A stretch of DNA of 64,000 nt from Leishmania mexicana MHOM/GT/2001/U1103 (GCF_000234665.1 NC_018331.1:248001-312000), one strand, 5' to 3'; positions 11,779-23,155 are shown, counted from the stretch's first letter. Notes: a model not told the origin generated them from the sequence alone. Numbers and translations are program-made.

Positions 11779-12826
11779 AAATCGTTTTGAAGATTCGACA
11801 ATTATTTTTATTTGTCTAATATATATCTTGGTCGAGATGCACTGATGCTGAACGTAATCCGTGACCTAGCCTGCACTGTACGCGGTGGCATTGCAATGGA
11901 CTGAACGCGATGAAACGGAGCTGGGACACTCAGCCCCTTGACAATTCTTCGAAGCAGGTCTGCATTCTCCAAGAAACGCATTGCATCCCCACAGGCCCGA
12001 CAGGACACCTGGCGTACCAGCCTTCCAGCCTTCCCGTGAAGCAGAAGACAGGAAGCACGGCGCTGGCATCTGCGTGCTCGCAGAACGAGACATACGTATT
12101 GGTTTGGGCCCTCCCCTTGTTCGCAAGGACGATGTTGAAGCAATGCCAGTCTGACTCTGCTGCGATGCCCCAGCTAGTCACATACACACCAAGTCCGGCG
12201 GCACACCCAAGAGTCACCTCGTGGCACGGGAGGCTCTCCATCAGACACCAGGCAATATCGCATCCAGTCCACACGCTGTCGCAGCAGTTGCCGGCTCGCG
12301 CCACCCCCCCACCCCTGGTGTGGGAAACGAGATGATAGCCCAGCCGGTCAGGGGGAGGAGACCACCCCACACAATTGGCCCAATGACGAGCACCTGACGT
12401 GTGCAACCGATAGCGACACCACGGCACAGCACAGCGCCGACGCCGCCACGCAGACGCACACCTGCGAAGTGTGTCGAAAGGCCGCCCCACAACACGCATC
12501 CGGCGGTCACCCATTCCAAGAGGCCGATCGTCTGCCCCAGACCCCACAGCGCTGCTGCGCCGCCGCACCAGGAGGCCACCTTGCGCACGTGGTGTGGGGT
12601 ATTGGGTGTACACACAGCATGCCGGTGCCATCACAACGCCCTTGCAGCTCTCACGCCAGTGTGCAGGCATCGGCACCCCTCGAAGCTCCGCACGCGCACA
12701 CCTCTGTCATGCGCAGCAGCCGAGCGTACTTCTCATTTGGGCTTATCTGTGGCCGTTGTGATCGGTTGCACGAGAAGAAGCTTAACAAGTATGCAAAGTC
12801 GTCAATGGCAGAGGCGCCGACGCCGG
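11779..12826. mobile_element. possible degenerate retroposon remnant (DIRE-like)
   Basis: This GC-rich block lies between a SIDER-like repeat and the 542-bp repeat and has unusually long open frames on both strands. A plus frame (11910-12335) contains CILQETH, resembling the LQETH motif of the apurinic-like endonuclease in ingi/L1Tc non-LTR retrotransposons. A minus-strand frame of 248 codons covers 11930-12676. No complete endonuclease or reverse transcriptase can be traced. The assignment rests on one short motif and on the neighbourhood, so it is weak. Confidence 0.3.
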
Positions 12827-13368
12827 CTGCATGAATTACGGACCTGGCCACTGGTCTCCGACGCCACGCCAACATCGCGCCCAACAAAAAAAACGCGCTA
12901 GACGACGCGACACGCTGGCGCACGGGCTCCTTGGCGGCAGTGGTTCCACACCAGAAGAACAAGGACGCCCGAGCTCACGAGACGGCCGGGGACCGTGCTC
13001 GCCTAGGTCCGCACGGGTGCCTGTCCGCACTTTTGGACTCCTCCAAAAGCGGGTGACTGGCAGTGACAGCATGGGGCTCACATGGTGTGCTGCCCGCGAC
13101 TCCGCTCGAAATGTGGTGCCTGCGCCCCTGCCGGGGCCCTCGCCCTCGAGGCGGACCGCGGACACGGGCCGCGGGGATCAAGGCATGCAGTCCGCCCGGG
13201 CCCGTCTGTCGTCGGTGGTGCGGCACAGCCCTTGATTGGACAGCGGGATGCTTTGTCCTACACGACGGAGGCTGTGCCGTGGCGCAGCAGGGGCAGGTGA
13301 GCTGCGACTGCACGCGTATACTAGTCGGTGTGCTCGTGGGCGAACCGCCACACATTTAGAACGAGAAT
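12827..13368. repeat. 542-bp near-identical direct repeat, copy 1
   Basis: Matches 31290-31831 at a constant offset of 18,463 with no indels. I count six mismatches: two in the first 31 bases (12848, 12857) and four after 13349. The core 12858-13349 appears identical. There is no poly(A) end and no obvious target-site duplication. Frames of 100-135 codons are open on both strands, but none resembles a known protein. Its length is close to the LST-R533 subtelomeric/strand-switch repeats described in Leishmania; whether it is that family could not be checked. Both copies have the same orientation. Confidence 0.92.
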
Positions 13369-14520
13369 GAAAGCTGTTCTTCTGTGCTTTTTTTTGTTCT
13401 GTCGGCGGTGGCCTCACTGCTTATTAGGCGGAGAAGGTGGCGAGCAGACGATACAGTGGACGACTCTGCCTCCATAGGCTTCCGTTAGTACTTGGTGTGT
13501 GCGTGTGTGTACCTACGTCCGTACATGTGTGGGTAAGTGGACGGTAAAGGGTTCCGATGGCGCTGTGCTGAAGCGCGAGTGCTACTCTACCCCCTACCCT
13601 CCTCGGAAATATATATATCAGTGTATGTATATAAGCGCTTGTGGGCCTCTGCACGCCTCTCGCTCTCCACATCCTTTTCTTGAAGTGGGGAAGGGTGAGC
13701 AAGCGGATAAAAAAGCCCCTAAAGTCACATCCGCGACTGGAACTGCCAAAAAAGAAAAACATCTACAAGCAAAGGGGAAAAAAAGGATCGCGCACTGCAT
13801 CCGCGTGGTGTTACTCATCTGAAACGGACGGTAGCAGCTAAACAAACAACAAAAAATGAATCGGAAGGACCTGAAGGAGCAATGGAAATGCGGCGGAAGG
13901 GATGGAGATGTTTGATAGGGCATCCTGTATCCTGCGTGTTGTTGCTGCCCTCGTGGGGATAAGTGAAACAGCGTGCCGCTCCTCCTTCGGGCTCGGCTGC
14001 TTTCCTGCGCTTCAAGCCGCGCCATCCCACTAGTGAACTCTTCGGTGTCAAGGCACGAGAAAACAAGCGCCTGCTTCTCTGAGGATGATTCCGCAGAAGA
14101 TTGAGGCAACTGCATTCCGTCTGCGACTGCTGCCAGCATTTGCCGTGTTGCCCTTTCTCACGGTCTCTGTCTGCTACCACAACATTGCACTCTTCTTGTG
14201 CTTTTCCACGTATCTGTCTGTCTGTGTGTGTGTGTGTCTCTGGTCATCTACTCAGAGATGTCCTTCGTAAGCGCGTAGAACACAGAGTCTCAGGGGACAA
14301 AATTGTTTGTACTTCTTCCCACCGCTTCTTGCTCGTCACGACACACACCCTTCTATGGCTTTCGACCCATTCTCTCTCCCCCCTTCCTCCAAGAGAAGCG
14401 CACGCCGCTGTCCCCCCCCCCTCGATTCGAAACCAACAATAAAACTGAAATTGTGCCTTACGAAAGCCAGCATCCCGCACTAGTGTGTGCGTGTGTCAGT
14501 GTGCTTGTCTCTCGTCAGAG
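13369..14520. other. intergenic region upstream of LRR/CNB-like gene
   Basis: No gene. It has (TG)n near 13497 and 14219, TATATA near 13610 and a pyrimidine/C-rich tract around 14370-14425. The tract could serve splicing of the downstream gene. Confidence 0.5.
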
Positions 14521-17277
14521 ATGCGCGTCGCGGTGCAGAACAGCAGCCTTGCTGCCAGCGAATCCCGCCGTGGCACGGATCAGACGATCCATAGCGATGC
14601 GTACTGCGCAGAAGAATACGAAAGTGAGACGGAGAGAAACTGGAGCAGTAATGCCGACGATAGCACCACGAGCGCGGCACATACCGGCTCGTCTTCTGCA
14701 CCGAAGCAGGTCCCCGCAGCGTTCAGTCTAGTCTTTCAATACTTCTCTCTGCTCGCCGCTTATCACGGAGCCGTGCACGTGCCGCCGTACTGGGCGAATC
14801 TGATTTCCTCGTCTTCGGTGGCAGGAGCCAACGACGACGATGCCAGCACGTGCGAACACGCTCAGGAGCGTGCAGAGAAGCTCATCTCCCCTGTGACGGA
14901 GATCGACCTGAGCGTTTGCTACGTGGGACCGACTATGCTCCTAGCCCTTGCAGACCTGCTTCGCGTGCACAGCGTCACTGTGCAGCGGGGCCACAGTCAG
15001 CGATGTCCCGTGCCCGGCAAGGAAGGCATCGGTACGCTGCCTTCCGTGATGGCACCACTCTGGGGCGCGGGCTCGCGTCGCCCGAACAAGGGAGAGGAGG
15101 TGATGTGCTCCTTGCTTCCGCACTTGACAACGCTGCGACTCACGCACCTCGCAATGGATTTCACGGTGCCTTACGACGCCACAGGACCAAAAGGCGGAAG
15201 CGCGGTGCTGCGCAACCTGCTGGAGGCACTGCAGGGCCACCCCTCACTGAAGGTGCTGGACCTCTCCGGCAACCCGTTGGCGGCGGCGCTAGTGCCAACC
15301 ATTTCGCGGCTGGTGCGAATGACGCCGTCTTTGACAACACTCACGCTTGACGACACGCTCATCACGGATAGCGAGATGGAGATGATTCGCGCACAGTGCT
15401 TGCTCAATGAGTTGCGCCTACAGCGTGCCGCAGCGGATGGCGTGGCGGCGACGGTTTCTGACGACGCTTCCTCAACAACCTCGCCGGAGTCTGTCACACG
15501 AGGGCTGTGGGCGGCGCAGATGTGGGAGAATGTTTTCACGGGGGTGGAGCGCGGCGTTTCGGCTGTCCCCTGGATCCTTGGGAAGTCTACTGCTCTGATA
15601 CGTCGCTACGGTACGTCGCAGACACCACAAGCCGGGACAGTGGCTCTTGAGAGAAGCGCTGGTAGCTCGACCACCTCTGATATCACGGGCCGGCTCTCCC
15701 AGTTCGGCTCCAGCTCTGTGAGCTCGTTGTCCTCAACGAATGTGGCGCCGAGCTTAGATATAACATATTTGAGCTACGACTACACAAGCGAGAGCGCGGC
15801 CGCTACCGTTGCTACAGTGCCCCCGCCGGCGGGTGCAACGTGGAGTGCCGAGTGCACCGAGGTGGTGCGATGCGCCTTCATGTCTCCGTCGCTGGCGCAG
15901 CGCACCGTGCTCGGAGGGCGGTCGGTGTGGCCCAACGTCCCGAAGCCGCTGGAAGCGGTGGTGTCGACGGATCTTGCTCCGCCGTCCGCCGCTGCGGTGG
16001 CAGCCACGGATCTCCTGCTTAGTCTCCGCGAGCAAGTGCTTCCCGAGCCCGAGGCCCCGCCGGGACTGCGCCGCGTCTCAGCACCCCATGTCACCTTTCT
16101 CACCACCGCGGAGGAAGCGTACTGGTTCGTGCGGAAGAAACAGGAGCTCCAGTGGGGGTACGTATTGCAGAAGGTCTCGGAAAATCTCACCCCGGTATCC
16201 GTGCGCAACGGGCACACCCTCTACGTGGAGGGCAGCGACTGCGACAGTATCTACCTTCTTCCCGTATCCCTGCAGGAGACGGGCACCTACGCGGAGCTCC
16301 ACGTCGGCGCGAATCCGGGACACGTGAACCGAGTTCTGCCGGGTCAGTGGGTCGGCGACGCCGAGATCCTCGACTGTCTGTCCGTCTACGCCAAGTATCC
16401 GTCCTCCGCCGCCGATGGAAGCGCTGCAGTGTCCAACTCGGCGACCATCTTTCAACGCAGTAGCACCGTGCGCGTCGTCACCGAGGCAACCGACGATGTC
16501 GTTTTCTGGGCACTGCCCTTCCGCGTCGCCTTCTTCTATTGGTACGCCCCCTATCAGCTGCTGCATAAGCAGTTTGTCCACCGTACCCCGATGCGCGCAT
16601 TCGCCAACATCCACCCGGTTCACCTTTCCTGCGTCCCGGTGCACATGCATGCAAGACATGGCTCCTGGAAAGCGTCGGTAGGGCAGAGTCGCGACAGCGG
16701 TGACGCCCCTATTCTTTGCCGATACGCGTTCATGTCGCGGCATGTCCTCTTACTGGAGGAGGGCGAGTTTCTGCTGCGTCTGCCGTCCCTGCACAGCCAC
16801 GTGGGACCTCGCAACGGTGACCGCACCGCTGCATCAAGTAGAGCGGGGATGGAGGATCATCACCTCTTATCGGGTGTGACCGTGCTAACGCAGCCTCTCC
16901 TAGACCTTGACGCTGCGCTGCGAGCCGCCGCGGCGGCCGCCGAACTGACCGCTGAGAATGGCGACGCTATTGTCACGTACGCCCGCGGACCCCATGGAAC
17001 ACTGGCCCTCGGCAAGCAGGCCGAACTCTGTCGCTTCCGTGCAGCCAAGATTGAGCACACGGCGGCGAGCACTGCCGTGAGTCACAGTGAACTCGGTGAG
17101 AACGCGGAAACGACCGGCGACAGCGACGGAAACACGGTGGTGCTTCGCCAATGCCGCACTGGCGGTACGGCGGCGCAGTGGCGCTACTCCACCATCACCA
17201 ACGAAGAGTTCACCTCTCTATGTCCTGCACTGCGTGTTGCCCTGACTCGACACATCTGCGTGCTGCACGACGTTTGA
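14521..17277 (+). CDS. leucine-rich repeat protein with divergent cyclic-nucleotide-binding-like domain, 918 aa
   Basis: The start is ATG 14521. A frame-compatible ATG at 14485 would add twelve residues from a TG-rich stretch that looks like UTR. Residues about 125-300 contain leucine-rich repeat units, the clearest near 242-275 (LKVLDLSGNPLAAALVPTI, then LTTLTLDDTLITD). Residues about 545-680 resemble a cyclic-nucleotide-monophosphate-binding fold: LYVEGSDCDSIYLLP, then VLPGQWVGDAEIL near 605, then RSSTVRVV near 646 and VVFWALP. In PKA regulatory subunits these correspond to the glycine turn, GELAL and the R-A-A-T-V strand. About 27 extra residues split the phosphate-binding cassette, so ligand binding is doubtful. 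The C-terminal part has no recognised domain. The LRR/CNB combination is my reading of motifs. Confidence 0.8.
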   Translation: MRVAVQNSSLAASESRRGTDQTIHSDAYCAEEYESETERNWSSNADDSTTSAAHTGSSSAPKQVPAAFSLVFQYFSLLAAYHGAVHVPPYWANLISSSSVAGANDDDASTCEHAQERAEKLISPVTEIDLSVCYVGPTMLLALADLLRVHSVTVQRGHSQRCPVPGKEGIGTLPSVMAPLWGAGSRRPNKGEEVMCSLLPHLTTLRLTHLAMDFTVPYDATGPKGGSAVLRNLLEALQGHPSLKVLDLSGNPLAAALVPTISRLVRMTPSLTTLTLDDTLITDSEMEMIRAQCLLNELRLQRAAADGVAATVSDDASSTTSPESVTRGLWAAQMWENVFTGVERGVSAVPWILGKSTALIRRYGTSQTPQAGTVALERSAGSSTTSDITGRLSQFGSSSVSSLSSTNVAPSLDITYLSYDYTSESAAATVATVPPPAGATWSAECTEVVRCAFMSPSLAQRTVLGGRSVWPNVPKPLEAVVSTDLAPPSAAAVAATDLLLSLREQVLPEPEAPPGLRRVSAPHVTFLTTAEEAYWFVRKKQELQWGYVLQKVSENLTPVSVRNGHTLYVEGSDCDSIYLLPVSLQETGTYAELHVGANPGHVNRVLPGQWVGDAEILDCLSVYAKYPSSAADGSAAVSNSATIFQRSSTVRVVTEATDDVVFWALPFRVAFFYWYAPYQLLHKQFVHRTPMRAFANIHPVHLSCVPVHMHARHGSWKASVGQSRDSGDAPILCRYAFMSRHVLLLEEGEFLLRLPSLHSHVGPRNGDRTAASSRAGMEDHHLLSGVTVLTQPLLDLDAALRAAAAAAELTAENGDAIVTYARGPHGTLALGKQAELCRFRAAKIEHTAASTAVSHSELGENAETTGDSDGNTVVLRQCRTGGTAAQWRYSTITNEEFTSLCPALRVALTRHICVLHDV

Positions 17278-20200
17278 CAACTGCCGACGGTGTGTGCTGG
17301 AGTTACTGGCGAAGCCATCTCCTTGTGGACACCACATCATCGCTCCCATCCGTGAGAGCCGGACCCTATTTTTGGTTTGTCATCTCTTTTTTTTTTCTGT
17401 GCGTGATGTCGGATGTAAATTAGTTGTCACCAACTTACCGTTGTGCGGCGGAGCGTGTTTGCGGCAGTGTTCACGATGGCAGGAGAAGGGGAATCGAATA
17501 ACACAACGGACAAGGGAAAAAACGAAGCAGAAGAGGGGGAGGTGAGAGCTTCATTGGCGGTTCGGAACGCAAGAGAGATGCATCTCGAGTATGCTGATGT
17601 GTGCCGCACGTTTGTGATCCTCTGTCCATCTTTTCGTTATCTTCCCCTTGGTGTGCGCTGTGGGTCGGGCCACAAGCGCATCACCCGACTCTCTGCGTAT
17701 GTGCGCCCATGCGTGCAATTATCCCGCCAGGTCCTTCTGCAGCGATACCGCGACGCCCATCCCGCACACCACCTGGAACAACCATGAGCGTGTTGGCCTT
17801 TTACTAACTTCGCATGCGCACATGTGAGCCCACCTTCATTGCCTCGCGCGCTGCGCGCTCTCCCTTTCCTTCTGCACGCACATCTGCAGGCGAAACGGTC
17901 CACAAGTGGCTGAAGCACGGCCGTTGGTTCTCTCGTCGCTGCGCTGCTTGCCGCCCTGCAGCTTCTGCCCCTCAACGTGTTGGACTTGCGCCGCTGGGAC
18001 TGGCCGGATTTCCTGGTGCATCACTACCTCTTCTCTCGTATGTCTCCACGTCTTACTCTTCGTTGTGTCCTCCCCTTTCTGTTCGTTGCCGCTGCAGTGG
18101 ACGTGTGCCGCCGCCGCCGCCTCCCCCTCCTCCCTCTCTCTTTATCGGCCTCCCTCCCCAACAGTGCATGAAAGCCGTGTTTTGTTTTTTTATTATTTAT
18201 TTTATGTTATTATTACTATTATTTTTTGTTTTGTTCACCTTCGTGTGGCCTCCCACAGCACCAGCACCAGCATCCGCCGCCGCCGCCGCCGCAGCCTGCC
18301 TGCCTCTCACCTCATTTCCACGTTCTTCACCGTCACCCGCACATCGAAAAAAAAAACAATATATATATATATAGAGAGAGAGGGACGCATCAGAGAGGAA
18401 CACGTCAAGTGACCACCACAACAAAGTAAGCCGGTATTTTCGTTAGTGCGCTTTAATTAGAAAATACGCTCACGCACACACACGACTCACACACACACAC
18501 ACACACACACACGAGGAACCACACTTAAAAGCGAAGGAAAGGCAAAAAAAAAGAAACGAAAGAAACAGTTTTGAACACAACTGGAAGAGACGACACGACA
18601 CGCTTCTTCAGTCAGATAGTGATTTGCACTACTGGAGCAGCTCGACGAGAGACGCGCTGACGGGGCAAGGAAAAAAAAGAAACAACGGTGAGGAAATCGC
18701 TCTGCGTGGAACGCATCAAGAAAGCAAAAGGAAGGCAAAAACCGTGACGGGAAAGCGAACCAAGGAGAGTAGACAACAGGTGCTGGACAACAAAACAAGA
18801 AGCGTGTGAATTGTGTTCCTGCGCTCGGCCCGTGCCCGTCTGTGTATGTGTGTGTTGCCGCTGTTACCATTCCTGTGAAAATACGAAAGAAATAAATTAC
18901 TAAGGATTAAAAAAAGGCAAAGTATCGCTCAAACCCCTCTCCCACCCCGGCGCAACCGACTTCGAGAGATACAGCCAATCATATCTGCAACACCGTTGCA
19001 CCGCTACCGTGTCTTATCACCACCGTCCCCTACACACAGAGCCGCATCGAAATTGGTACTGTTGCTTCTCCAAATTGTTCTGATCCTTATCATTACCAGC
19101 TTCTACGTTTCTACCGTGCACTCAGTGCTCTCCGGCCTCGCTATTTTCATTACTCGCCACACCGCACCCCCGCTGTGTTCCTGTCGCGTTGCTGCTACTG
19201 TCAGCTTTCGGAGGGGTTTACTTGTACGCGGGCTCGTACTCTCTCCTTCTGTGAGCACACCTTTTTGTTGTTGTTGTTTCTTTATTCTTCTCGATCGTGT
19301 CGTAGCAGCAAAAGACGCCGCAGACACCGCTCATTCAAAAGGGGAAGCCGCATTTCGTTTTTTTTTTCTTCCGGAGGTGATAACGAACACCGGGACGCTA
19401 TCAAAGGACGGCAGCGTCGAATCAGCGGTAGGGGCGAAGCAGAAACTCGAGTCTTTTCCACAGCTTTGTTCTTTTTTTTTGGTGTTGTTGTTGTGTGTAG
19501 CTTGCATCTGGCGCTTAGTGTTACAAAAGTATTTCTGTCTTCTTCTTTTTTTCATCGCTTTATTTATTTCTTGTTCTTTTTTTCGTCTCTCGTGTGCTTG
19601 TGTCTAACGTTTCGAGAACACAAGAGAGGTCCAGCATCCGTCAGACAGATTCCATCAAGCAGAGGAAAAGCAGAGCAAAAAAAAAGCATCCAGCCTGGAC
19701 ATACGGCAAAAGGGACCATATCGAGGACATCAGGGAGGATACCGCACGAGACGAAGAAAAAAGGGAGAAACGATCTCGTTGGGCAACGAGAGGAAGGCAC
19801 GTTGACACGCTGCGGCATTTCCGTACGCACTTACGCAAACGTGGCTTCTTCGCGGTTGTGTGTGTGTGTGTCTTGGTGGTAGCGTTGTATCGCTCTGCCC
19901 CACTCCCTCCGAATTCCTGTACTCGTCCCATTCACGTCCCTCCCCTTCACCGTCATTCTCCTTTTTTCTTTTTTTCTTTCCCGCTGGTCTCACTGTTTAC
20001 TGAGTCTCTTCCTCCTCTTTGTGTTTCACGTGACCCATCCCCCACACCCCACTCTCCGTCCCTCCTCCCTTTCTTTCCCCTTTCACGACTCGCAACAACA
20101 AAAATTCAAACCCCCCCAAAAAAACAATCACCATTATCACTACCACTACCATCACCACCCTTCTCACTTGTCTCTCGTTCTCTTTTCCGTTGTCGGGCAG

Positions 20201-21701
20201 CCTTCAAATTTCGTCTTTCTTTTTTTTCAGTTTTCTGTCTGTCTGTCTCTGTCTCTGTGCGTGTGTGTGTGTATGCGTGGTGGTCTCGATCTCTTTCGAT
20301 TCTATCGGCCCACCGTCTCTCCCTCTCCCTCTGCATTTTAGCTCCCTGTTCCTGTCTGCTTACGTAGCTGCATTCAGCTCAGCTTCTCGACAGATCACAG
20401 GTGTCTCTCTATTTTCTTTTCAAGCCATCGCCTCTCTCTCTCTTTTTTTTTCTTTCGGTTGTTCCTCTCTCCCTCGCCTTTTTTTTCTTCGTTGGTAGGA
20501 CCATTCCGTTTTCCCTCTTCCTTTGTTGTTTACCCGTGTGTGTGTGTTGTGTGTGTCCGCAGCGGAAACACACAGATCACATTTACGAAAAAGAAAAAAC
20601 CCTTTTGTTGTTTTTTTGTCCCTGTGTCTTCCCCCTATCTCTCTCACCCACTAACTCGTCTTACGTACTCCCCCCTTCTCTCTGTCTATCTTCCATTTTT
20701 TGTTGTTGTTCTCGTCGTCGTTAAATCCTAATCGCCTCTCTTACCGTTGTTTTCCCACCTGTTCTTCTCGTTTCTCTGTGCTGCCTCCCCTGTGTTTGTT
20801 TGTTTGCCCCCCCTCCTCTTCGCTGTCCTGCCAGTCTGTATCTCCTCGTGATTTGGCGTATCCTGGCCTTGCGAGTCTGTGTACGTTGGTTCCCAGCGCA
20901 CTCCTTCACAGTACTCCCCCTCCTCGTGTTGCTTGCTGGGTTGTGTGTGCCCTGCTTTTTTTTCTGTCGGTTTGGCATCTATATAGCGCTTGGTAGTCTT
21001 TTTTGTTTCTTCAGGTGAGGTGTCGCCACCGTGACTACATCCGCTCCACCGACGCAGCCTCTCCCCCTCCCCTTCCTTGTTTCTCTCTGTGTTTCGTTGC
21101 CACTCACGTTTTGTGTGCGCGCTTTTGTTTTTTTCGGGCTCCGTCTTCATTGTTGTGTGTGCATCTCCCTCCCTCCCTCTCAAGGTGACGGTGCTAGGTG
21201 TCCTTTGCGCGTCTGTGTTTGTGCGAGTATTTTGTGTTATGCCGCCTTTCGCTGCTGTAACTCTCTGCCATCGCTGTTCCCGACTTCACGGCTCTCTCCT
21301 TCTCACGTCCTCCTGCACGCAATTTGCACCATTGGAGAGTTTCCCTTTTTTCCTGTCCCCGTTTCTACGACCCGGCCCCATCTGGCTGAGCACTTGCGCT
21401 CCCTTGTAGCGTCGCAACCTGGCGCGCCGGCCGCTCTGCAGCCCCCGTCAAGCTCTTTGAGGTGGCCGTCCATTTTTTTCATTTCTCTCGTTCTTTCAGG
21501 AGGGCTCCCGGCATTCTTCGTCTTGTTTGACTGGCGCACACGCTCTGCTCGTGTGTCTCGTGCGCTTGCTTGCTTGTCATCGAGTCCCGCATACCCCTGG
21601 ACCCCCTGTATCTCACTCTCTTGATTTTGTCTGGCGGTACTTCTCTCTTTGTTGCTTCTTTCCTTCAGTGCGTTTCTTCTTTGCGGTGTCTAAACTCATC
21701 T
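17278..21701. other. 4.4-kb intergenic region
   Basis: No convincing gene. It has strongly biased composition: (GCC)n near 18110 and 18277, (TA)n at 18359-18372 followed by (GA)n, a (CA)n tract at about 18490-18512, and very long CT- and T-rich stretches from 19900 to 21700. It likely contains the 3' UTR of the LRR gene and a long 5' region for the RNA-binding protein. Long 3' UTRs are common for regulated trypanosomatid mRNAs. Confidence 0.6.
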
Positions 21702-21780
21702 AACAGACTCCTCCTCCTCCACCCCCCTTTCTACCTAACCTGCCGGTACCTTTCACTTTATTCCGTTTTCGTGTCCGCAG
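21702..21780 (+). promoter_or_regulatory. polypyrimidine tract and trans-splice acceptor for RRM gene
   Basis: A long C/T tract (about 21702-21776) ends in CCGCAG, with AG at 21779-21780, only 16 bases before the ATG at 21797. This is one of the clearest acceptors in the window and supports the chosen start. Confidence 0.6.
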
Positions 21781-21796
21781 CGGCGTGGCGACGATC

Positions 21797-23155
21797 ATGC
21801 AGAACAGCAACAGCAGCTATCCATCGCAGAAGCCGTACGGCGGCCGAGGCATTGGGAATGGCTCCAATATGGGGACGCCGCATTCAACCTACTCGCAGCA
21901 GAACCCTCCCACATCGCCGCTCGTGTTTACAGCGCAGTTTGGCGGAACTCCCCCGCAGCAGCAGGACCCCCTCTCCACTTCGCTGTACTCTGAGCCGCTG
22001 CAGATGAACTATAAAGCCCCGCTGGGGCGTCACAACAGCCGCACCCTCATTGAGGTGGAGGATAGCCCTATCAAAGTCACTTGCCTCACCAGGGGTGGCG
22101 CGCGGTCGCCGTACATGGCGCCGATGCCGAGCGACATGGCCCCCGACGCGGACCGCAGCGGCCGGCACAATCCCTACACCTTCAGCTACTCCGGTAGCTC
22201 CAGTCCCATGCAGGTGTCCACGCCGACACACTCGCCCCAGGGCAGCGCGTTCGAGAGCAGTGCCACCGCCTCCCGCAGGATGCAACGCAGTGGCCAGTAC
22301 GGCTGCACAGAGCCACCACAGGCAGATGCCCGTCTCGCACAGGGTCACAGCGTGCGCCTCGACACGACGTTTGCGCTGCCACCCGAGGTGGTACATCGCG
22401 CCTTGAAAGATCGGTGTCGCTACATCCAGTTCCCTGCCAATCTTCCCGTCTTCCCTAAGGCTGGAACACTCAGCCCCAGCGCGAACAACGGCAACAACTC
22501 GAGCTCGAATGGTAGCACCGGCAGCGGCGGCTCTGGGGAAAGCAGTCTGCCGATTGCCCTTTTCATTGGTCAAGTGAGATTCGAGACGACGGCCGCGGAG
22601 CTTCTGTGGCTTGTGCATCGCACCTGCGGGGCCTGCCCGAGCCACCTCGAGAGCCGTGGTGCGGGGTGCTACCTTCTGTACTGCAAGAGCGAGGCCGACC
22701 TGACGCTTGTTCGCAGCCTGCACAAGCGCATTCTCTTCGACATTGGTGGCGTATGGCTCGCCCGTACGGCAGACGAGGTGGACTCCATGTGTGAGTACAT
22801 CGCGCTTGACGCGCCGCTTCTCTCCAAGAAGGCTCGCCTGCCGCGCGATTCAATGGTGGTCGAGGAGCTAAAGGCGGACGCTATCAACAGCGGAGGCCGT
22901 CGCGGGCACGAAAAGCGAGCCATGAGCGACCATAGCATCTCTGGAAACCGGAGGGGTGGTGGCCGCGGCGCCAGTGCGCAAGGCTCTGGCGTCGACGACA
23001 TGTCGCAGACGGCGAGCGGTGATGCCCGTCAGCAGCCTATGCAGCAGCAGCAACAGCAACGGGATCAAGAGGGACTCCCGACATATGAGGAGTCAGCTCC
23101 ACCATACCCTGGGTACCCACCTCAGTCGTTCGGCGAATGCCCTCTCTACAAGTAG
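21797..23155 (+). CDS. RRM-type RNA-binding protein, 452 aa
   Basis: A single RNA-recognition-motif-like domain spans about residues 250-335. LFIGQV fits RNP2, and GAGCYLLYC, about 33 residues later, occupies the RNP1 position. The N-terminal half is low-complexity (Ser, Pro, Gln, Gly), and a Gly/Asn/Ser linker precedes the RRM. After it come an RGG-like stretch (NRRGGGRG, about 384-391), a glutamine run encoded by CAG/CAA, and a C-terminal proline/tyrosine-rich end (TYEESAPPYPGYPP). Such proteins usually bind mRNA 3' UTRs and control stability or translation, the main level of regulation in trypanosomatids. The start is the ATG at 21797; upstream in-frame codons lie almost at the splice acceptor. 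Confidence 0.85.
   Translation: MQNSNSSYPSQKPYGGRGIGNGSNMGTPHSTYSQQNPPTSPLVFTAQFGGTPPQQQDPLSTSLYSEPLQMNYKAPLGRHNSRTLIEVEDSPIKVTCLTRGGARSPYMAPMPSDMAPDADRSGRHNPYTFSYSGSSSPMQVSTPTHSPQGSAFESSATASRRMQRSGQYGCTEPPQADARLAQGHSVRLDTTFALPPEVVHRALKDRCRYIQFPANLPVFPKAGTLSPSANNGNNSSSNGSTGSGGSGESSLPIALFIGQVRFETTAAELLWLVHRTCGACPSHLESRGAGCYLLYCKSEADLTLVRSLHKRILFDIGGVWLARTADEVDSMCEYIALDAPLLSKKARLPRDSMVVEELKADAINSGGRRGHEKRAMSDHSISGNRRGGGRGASAQGSGVDDMSQTASGDARQQPMQQQQQQRDQEGLPTYEESAPPYPGYPPQSFGECPLYK

Noticed and set aside
17476..17787. Forward frame starting MAGEGESNNTTDKGKNE
   Set aside because: Short, no family resemblance, in the likely 3' UTR; part of the frame reads like random GC-rich sequence.
19594..20367. 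257-codon forward frame
   Set aside because: Low-complexity Ser, Pro, Leu and Phe stretch from CT-rich leader sequence with no domain.
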